Shown here: piece by piece, positions 4,954-7,176 of the stretch | Numbering within the stretch: position 1 is the first letter of the stretch | Layout: each line of letters begins with the position of its first letter | Origin: Bacteroidales bacterium | Lineage (GTDB): Bacteria; Bacteroidota; Bacteroidia; Bacteroidales; DTU049 | DNA: 7,176 nucleotides | Direction of reading: 5' to 3' | Assembly (NCBI GenBank): GCA_030017935.1 | Contig: JASEGF010000089.1 | Location: forward strand, 1-7,176 | The notes under the pieces: generated by a model | The model's database searches: none | Seen by the model: the letters and a program-made list of their open reading frames with translations, nothing else | What the model was told of the DNA's origin: nothing | Made by a program: the position numbers and the translations under genes

Positions 4954-6735
4954 ATGTTTAGAAAAAATATTCTTTCAGTATTACTGATTATATGTTCATT
5001 AAATCTTTTCGCTCAAAAAGCTAATCTATTTTCTTTACCCATAGACGATGATCCTAATAAAAGTTTGACTTATGAGCAAATAATGAAGCTATCACATGAT
5101 ATAGCTTTGAAATATTCAAATAATATTAAATTCACATTTTTAGGATTATCTGAACAGAATGACACTATCCCAGCATTGATTATTTATAAAGATAATACTA
5201 ATAATCCCACAGAGATAGCTAGGCAAAATAAATCTACACTAATGATACAAGCAGGCATACATGCAGGAGAACCTGACGGAATAGATGCTGGTTTTATGCT
5301 TATTAGATCACTATTATCTGAACCTAATTATTTGAATTTACTCAATAAAGTTACTATTATATTTATTCCGGTTTTTAATGTAGATGGATTGAAATTTTTA
5401 AGTCCATATCATCGCATCAATCAAAATGGTCCTGAGCTACAAGGCTGGCGTGCAAATGCTCATAATCTTAATCTGAATAGAGATTATGTGAAAGCAAGCT
5501 CAATAGAAATGAAAAATTGGTTGCAATTTTATTATTATTGGAATCCTGATTTATTTATAGATTGTCATACTACTGATGGAGCAGATTATCAATATGTAAT
5601 GACTTTTGATATGCAATTACCTCCTTTTATGAGTTCTAATTTCAATAATTTTTTTAAAACAGAATTTATCCCATATTTCACATCTGAAATGGATAAAAAA
5701 TGCTTTCTATCTAATCAGTATGTAGCTTTTAGAAATTGGTTTAGTCCTGAGAGTGGATTGGCCACATCTCTTTATAGTCCTATGCTATCTCATGGCTACC
5801 CGCTTTTAAATAATAGACCAGCATTATTACTAGAAACACATATGTTGAAACCTTATAAACAAAGAGTTTTGGCTACTCATCAGGCACTTTTGATTGTGTT
5901 AGAATGGATGAATAATAATAAAAATATGTTAAAAAATATTTTATCAAAAGAAGATGAATTTTCTCTATCTAGAGCCAACCACAATATGCCTTTTCCAATA
6001 GAATATAAGCTAGCCGATCATAAAAGTAAAAAAGTATTAAAAGGATATGAAATGCATAAAGTAACAAGCCCTATTACAGGTTTACCTTACTATACCTACG
6101 ATAATACCAAACCGATGGATGTAATTTTAGATTTTTGGGATTCTATAGAGGTGCAAAATAATGCTATTTTGCCTTTCGGCTATATACTTGGTCCTGAATG
6201 GAATCATCTAATAGAAATACTAAAGCTACATCAGATATCTTTTATTACTCTTTCAGAAGAAATGAATTTAAAAGTACAATATTATTACTTGACAAAGCTC
6301 GAATTTGATAATTCGATTTTCGAAGGGACTTTTAAACCTATATTTTCATATCAAATACGCGATACTTTATTAAAATGCCCTAGAGGTAGTTATTTTATCC
6401 CAATTCACCAAAAAGCATGGAAAAGTATAGTTTACCTTTTAGAACCTGAATCTTCTGTTGGATTTATGCGAATGGGCTATTTCAATTCTATGTTTGAAAG
6501 AAAAGAATATGGAGAAATATATGTGCTTGACACATTAGCACAAAATATGCTAAAAGATAAAACAATAGCATCAGCTTTTGAAGAGAGAAAAACAACAGAG
6601 CCAGACTTCGCTAAAGATGGGTGGGCACAATTAATGTGGTTTTATGATAATTCACCATGGAGAGATCAGCGTAGACTCACTATTCCAGTTTTTAAAGTGA
6701 TGGACGAGGCGACATTTAATAAAATTAATAACTAA
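4954..6735 (+). CDS. Secreted M14-family zinc carboxypeptidase-like protein
   Basis: Complete, 593 residues. Residues 1-20 are a Sec signal peptide (FRKN, hydrophobic core, LFA before Q21); C14 is not in a lipobox, so a soluble periplasmic or secreted enzyme is expected. The M14 domain spans about 35-320. HAGEPDG gives zinc ligands H103 and E106, and DCHTTDG (203-209) gives the third ligand, H205. LNLNRDY (172-178) supplies the Asn-Arg pair (N175, R176) that binds the substrate carboxylate. R166 may correspond to carboxypeptidase R127, and LLLETHML (291-298) gives catalytic Glu E294. All key residues are present, so it is probably active, removing C-terminal residues from peptides or acting on cell-wall peptides; the substrate is not predictable. 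Residues 320-593 form a large extra region with no motif I recognise, ending in a Trp/Arg-rich tail (WFYDNSPWRDQRR, 562-574). It diverges from the CDF gene and is followed 66 bp later by the nuclease gene on the same strand. Confidence 0.9.
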   Translation: MFRKNILSVLLIICSLNLFAQKANLFSLPIDDDPNKSLTYEQIMKLSHDIALKYSNNIKFTFLGLSEQNDTIPALIIYKDNTNNPTEIARQNKSTLMIQAGIHAGEPDGIDAGFMLIRSLLSEPNYLNLLNKVTIIFIPVFNVDGLKFLSPYHRINQNGPELQGWRANAHNLNLNRDYVKASSIEMKNWLQFYYYWNPDLFIDCHTTDGADYQYVMTFDMQLPPFMSSNFNNFFKTEFIPYFTSEMDKKCFLSNQYVAFRNWFSPESGLATSLYSPMLSHGYPLLNNRPALLLETHMLKPYKQRVLATHQALLIVLEWMNNNKNMLKNILSKEDEFSLSRANHNMPFPIEYKLADHKSKKVLKGYEMHKVTSPITGLPYYTYDNTKPMDVILDFWDSIEVQNNAILPFGYILGPEWNHLIEILKLHQISFITLSEEMNLKVQYYYLTKLEFDNSIFEGTFKPIFSYQIRDTLLKCPRGSYFIPIHQKAWKSIVYLLEPESSVGFMRMGYFNSMFERKEYGEIYVLDTLAQNMLKDKTIASAFEERKTTEPDFAKDGWAQLMWFYDNSPWRDQRRLTIPVFKVMDEATFNKINN

Positions 6736-6773
6736 TAAAAATCTTTTATTTATATCAATTAAAACATTTTTTA

Positions 6774-6781
6774 TATTTTTG
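6774..6781 (+). promoter_or_regulatory. Putative -7 element for the exonuclease III gene
   Basis: TATTTTTG ends 20 bases before the ATG at 6802, the same octamer and spacing as upstream of the CDF gene. No -33 TTTG box is visible. It suggests the nuclease may have its own start of transcription rather than depending only on read-through from the peptidase gene. Confidence 0.35.
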
Positions 6782-6801
6782 AAATTAAAATTTATGAAAT
6801 T

Positions 6802-7176
6802 ATGGAAGTTTCTATTTTGACATACAATGTTAATGGCATAAGAGCTGCTATTAAAAAAGGATTGATAGATTTTTTAAGTGAAGATAATAGTGATATAGTT
6901 TGTTTCCAAGAGCTAAAAGCTAATGCTGATCAGATACCAGATTTATTATTCCAAGAACTTGGCTATCAAACTTATTGGCATTCTGCAGAGAAAAAAGGGT
7001 ACTCGGGCACAGGGCTACTCACAAAAATAAAACCTGATAAAGTAGAAATAGGAATGGGAATACCTAAATATGATGCAGAAGGACGAATGATAAAAGCATA
7101 TTATGGTTCTATAGTTTTGATAAATGTTTACCATCCTAGTGGTAGTAGTGGTGATGAGAGACAAGCTTTCAAAATG
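6802..7176 (+). CDS. xth: Exodeoxyribonuclease III family AP endonuclease, N-terminal 125 codons (3' end outside window)
   Basis: The frame from ATG at 6802 is open to the right edge. It carries the hallmark motifs of the EEP-fold exonuclease III / AP endonuclease family. LTYNVNGIRAA (6-16) has the first metal/active-site Asn (N9). IVCFQELKA (32-40) has the metal-binding Glu (E37). KKGYSGTGLLTK (64-75) follows, and INVYHPSGSSGDERQAFKM (107-125) contains the catalytic-loop Tyr (Y110). The family cuts DNA 5' of abasic sites and removes 3' blocking groups in base-excision repair in the cytoplasm. It usually has about 250-260 residues, so roughly half is present. The ATG at 6794 is out of frame and meets a stop after eight codons, so 6802 is the start. 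There is no Shine-Dalgarno, as elsewhere in this window. Confidence 0.93.
   Translation, partial: MEVSILTYNVNGIRAAIKKGLIDFLSEDNSDIVCFQELKANADQIPDLLFQELGYQTYWHSAEKKGYSGTGLLTKIKPDKVEIGMGIPKYDAEGRMIKAYYGSIVLINVYHPSGSSGDERQAFKM

Noticed and set aside
4954..5013. Lipoprotein signal on the M14 peptidase
   Set aside because: C14 is preceded by LII rather than a small residue at -1, so it does not form a lipobox. A standard cleavage after A20 fits better.
6734..6750. Intrinsic terminator after the peptidase gene (AATAAAA-ATC-TTTTATT)
   Set aside because: The stem is 7 bp of pure A/T and overlaps the stop codon, and no U-tract follows. It is too weak to call as a terminator.
6794..6820. Alternative start of the nuclease gene at ATG 6794
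   Set aside because: This ATG is in another frame and reaches a stop after eight codons. Only the ATG at 6802 leads into the exonuclease III motifs.

Overview
The window looks like a chromosomal segment of an AT-rich Bacteroidota, probably a free-living or uncultured lineage. Four observations support this. A giant secreted Asn/Thr/Gly-rich beta-helix protein carries Ig-like modules typical of type IX secretion (T9SS) cargo. The promoter elements fit the Bacteroidota pattern TTTG-N19-TAnnTTTG. No Shine-Dalgarno sequences are visible before the starts. The intergenic DNA carries short CACAAAG / CACAGATT-type repeats that I recall from this phylum. All gene identities come from reading the translations; no database search was possible.

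Layout. (1) Positions 1-3133, minus strand: the first 1044 codons of a very large surface or secreted protein. It has a signal peptide, an N-terminal cap, a parallel beta-helix with about 13 copies of a roughly 30-residue repeat, a GADEF boundary motif and at least two Ig-like modules, and it runs off the left edge. (2) Positions 3134-3935: about 800 bases with no gene. They hold the adhesin promoter and an AT-rich palindromic leader, followed by a mosaic of at least five short repeat types. The most structured are two 87-88 bp units that can each fold into a long imperfect hairpin. (3) Positions 3936-4847, minus strand: a complete cation diffusion facilitator (CDF) metal exporter. (4) Positions 4848-4953: a 106-bp divergent promoter region. 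(5) Positions 4954-6735, plus strand: a complete secreted M14-family zinc carboxypeptidase-like protein with a large uncharacterised C-terminal half. (6) Positions 6802 to the right edge, plus strand: the first 125 codons of an exonuclease III family DNA repair enzyme.

The genes do not form an obvious pathway. The efflux pump and the peptidase diverge from a shared promoter region, and the repair nuclease may be read with the peptidase or from its own -7 element. The adhesin has its own complete promoter and is separated from the pump by the repeat island. The most unusual parts are the repeat island, where several repeat types share a roughly 10-bp internal rhythm, and the repetitive adhesin. 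I see no convincing new defence, CRISPR or mobile system.
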